5,564 bases of DNA from Fidelibacterota bacterium. GTDB lineage: Bacteria > Fidelibacterota > Fidelibacteria > Fidelibacterales > Fidelibacteraceae. Numbering within the stretch: position 1 is the first letter of the stretch; each line of letters starts with the position of its first letter. The notes beneath the pieces are model-generated. The model saw nothing but the letters and a program-made list of their open reading frames with translations, did no database searches and was not told the origin of the DNA. The position numbers were made by a program, and so were the translations under genes. Shown in pieces: positions 5,480 through 5,564 of this stretch. Location: contig JAUVKP010000085.1 of the NCBI GenBank assembly GCA_030596185.1, positions 1-5,564 of the forward strand. The letters are read 5' to 3'.

Positions 5480-5564
5480 CTACGCGACCAACTTTATTTC
5501 GTTCTTTTGCCATAGTCGCCGAATCACCTTGGCGTTGTAGACTTCTGAATAACAAGAAAGTTCT
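5480..5564 (-). CDS. Possible 3' end of an unidentified gene (27 codons, low confidence)
   Basis: From the right edge the reverse strand is open for 27 codons to TAG at 5482-5480, ending in VYNAKVIRRLWQKNEIKLVA. The composition looks protein-like, and a gene ending here would be followed by the hairpin array. However, a second reverse frame is also open across the same bases to 5466, and CATAGTCGCC at 5511-5520 also occurs inside the repeat at 5118-5127, so this may be repeat DNA. I recognise no family. Sequence beyond the edge would settle it. Confidence 0.2.
   Translation of the reverse strand, partial: ELSCYSEVYNAKVIRRLWQKNEIKLVA

Noticed and set aside
5324..5515. Plus-strand 63-codon open frame
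   Set aside because: It runs through the palindrome array, starts inside the terminator-like stem and has no ribosome-binding site or recognisable protein features.
5466..5564. Second minus-strand open frame at the right edge, ending near MAKERNKVGRVEGKG
   Set aside because: It overlaps the more protein-like frame ending at 5480 and is too short to support; at most one of the two can be real.

Overview
The window reads as a stretch of chromosome from a fermentative, probably strictly anaerobic bacterium. The main reason is a 1402-residue ATP-driven iron-sulfur protein of the 2-hydroxyacyl-CoA dehydratase activase family (BadF/BadG/BcrA/BcrD type), found mostly in anaerobes. Base composition is moderately AT-rich. 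The right-hand intergenic DNA carries short-loop palindromes, degenerate CACAAAG repeats and CCTGAGCGAAG-type elements that remind me of intergenic DNA in the FCB group and candidate phyla such as Cloacimonadota. That placement is an impression from memory, not a result.

All recognisable genes run on the minus strand, so the window is best read right to left. (1) 4962-5564 is intergenic: a mosaic of repeats and hairpins, perhaps with the extreme 3' end of another minus-strand gene at the right edge. (2) A good sigma70-like promoter at 4967-4996 sits so close to the next ATG that the transcript would be nearly leaderless. (3) 4464-4961 encodes a 165-residue protein with the zinc ribbon and helix-turn-helix of IS1595-type transposases but no DDE catalytic domain. 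(4) Three bases after its stop begins the giant activase/dehydratase-like gene (4460-252), whose Shine-Dalgarno sequence lies inside the last codons of the small gene. (5) After a 56-bp gap with its own promoter candidate comes the 5' end of a glycosyltransferase family 4 gene (195-1), cut off by the window edge.

The working model, which is inference, is an operon in which an exapted transposase DNA-binding domain, possibly autoregulatory, is translationally coupled to a single-chain ATP-dependent low-potential reductase. That reductase has two ASKHA ATPase domains, a four-cysteine segment, a DUF2229-like region and HgdB-like regions. Its substrate is unknown; relatives activate 2-hydroxyacyl-CoA dehydratases or benzoyl-CoA reductases, or reduce small molecules at double-cubane clusters. 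The glycosyltransferase is probably only a co-directional neighbour.
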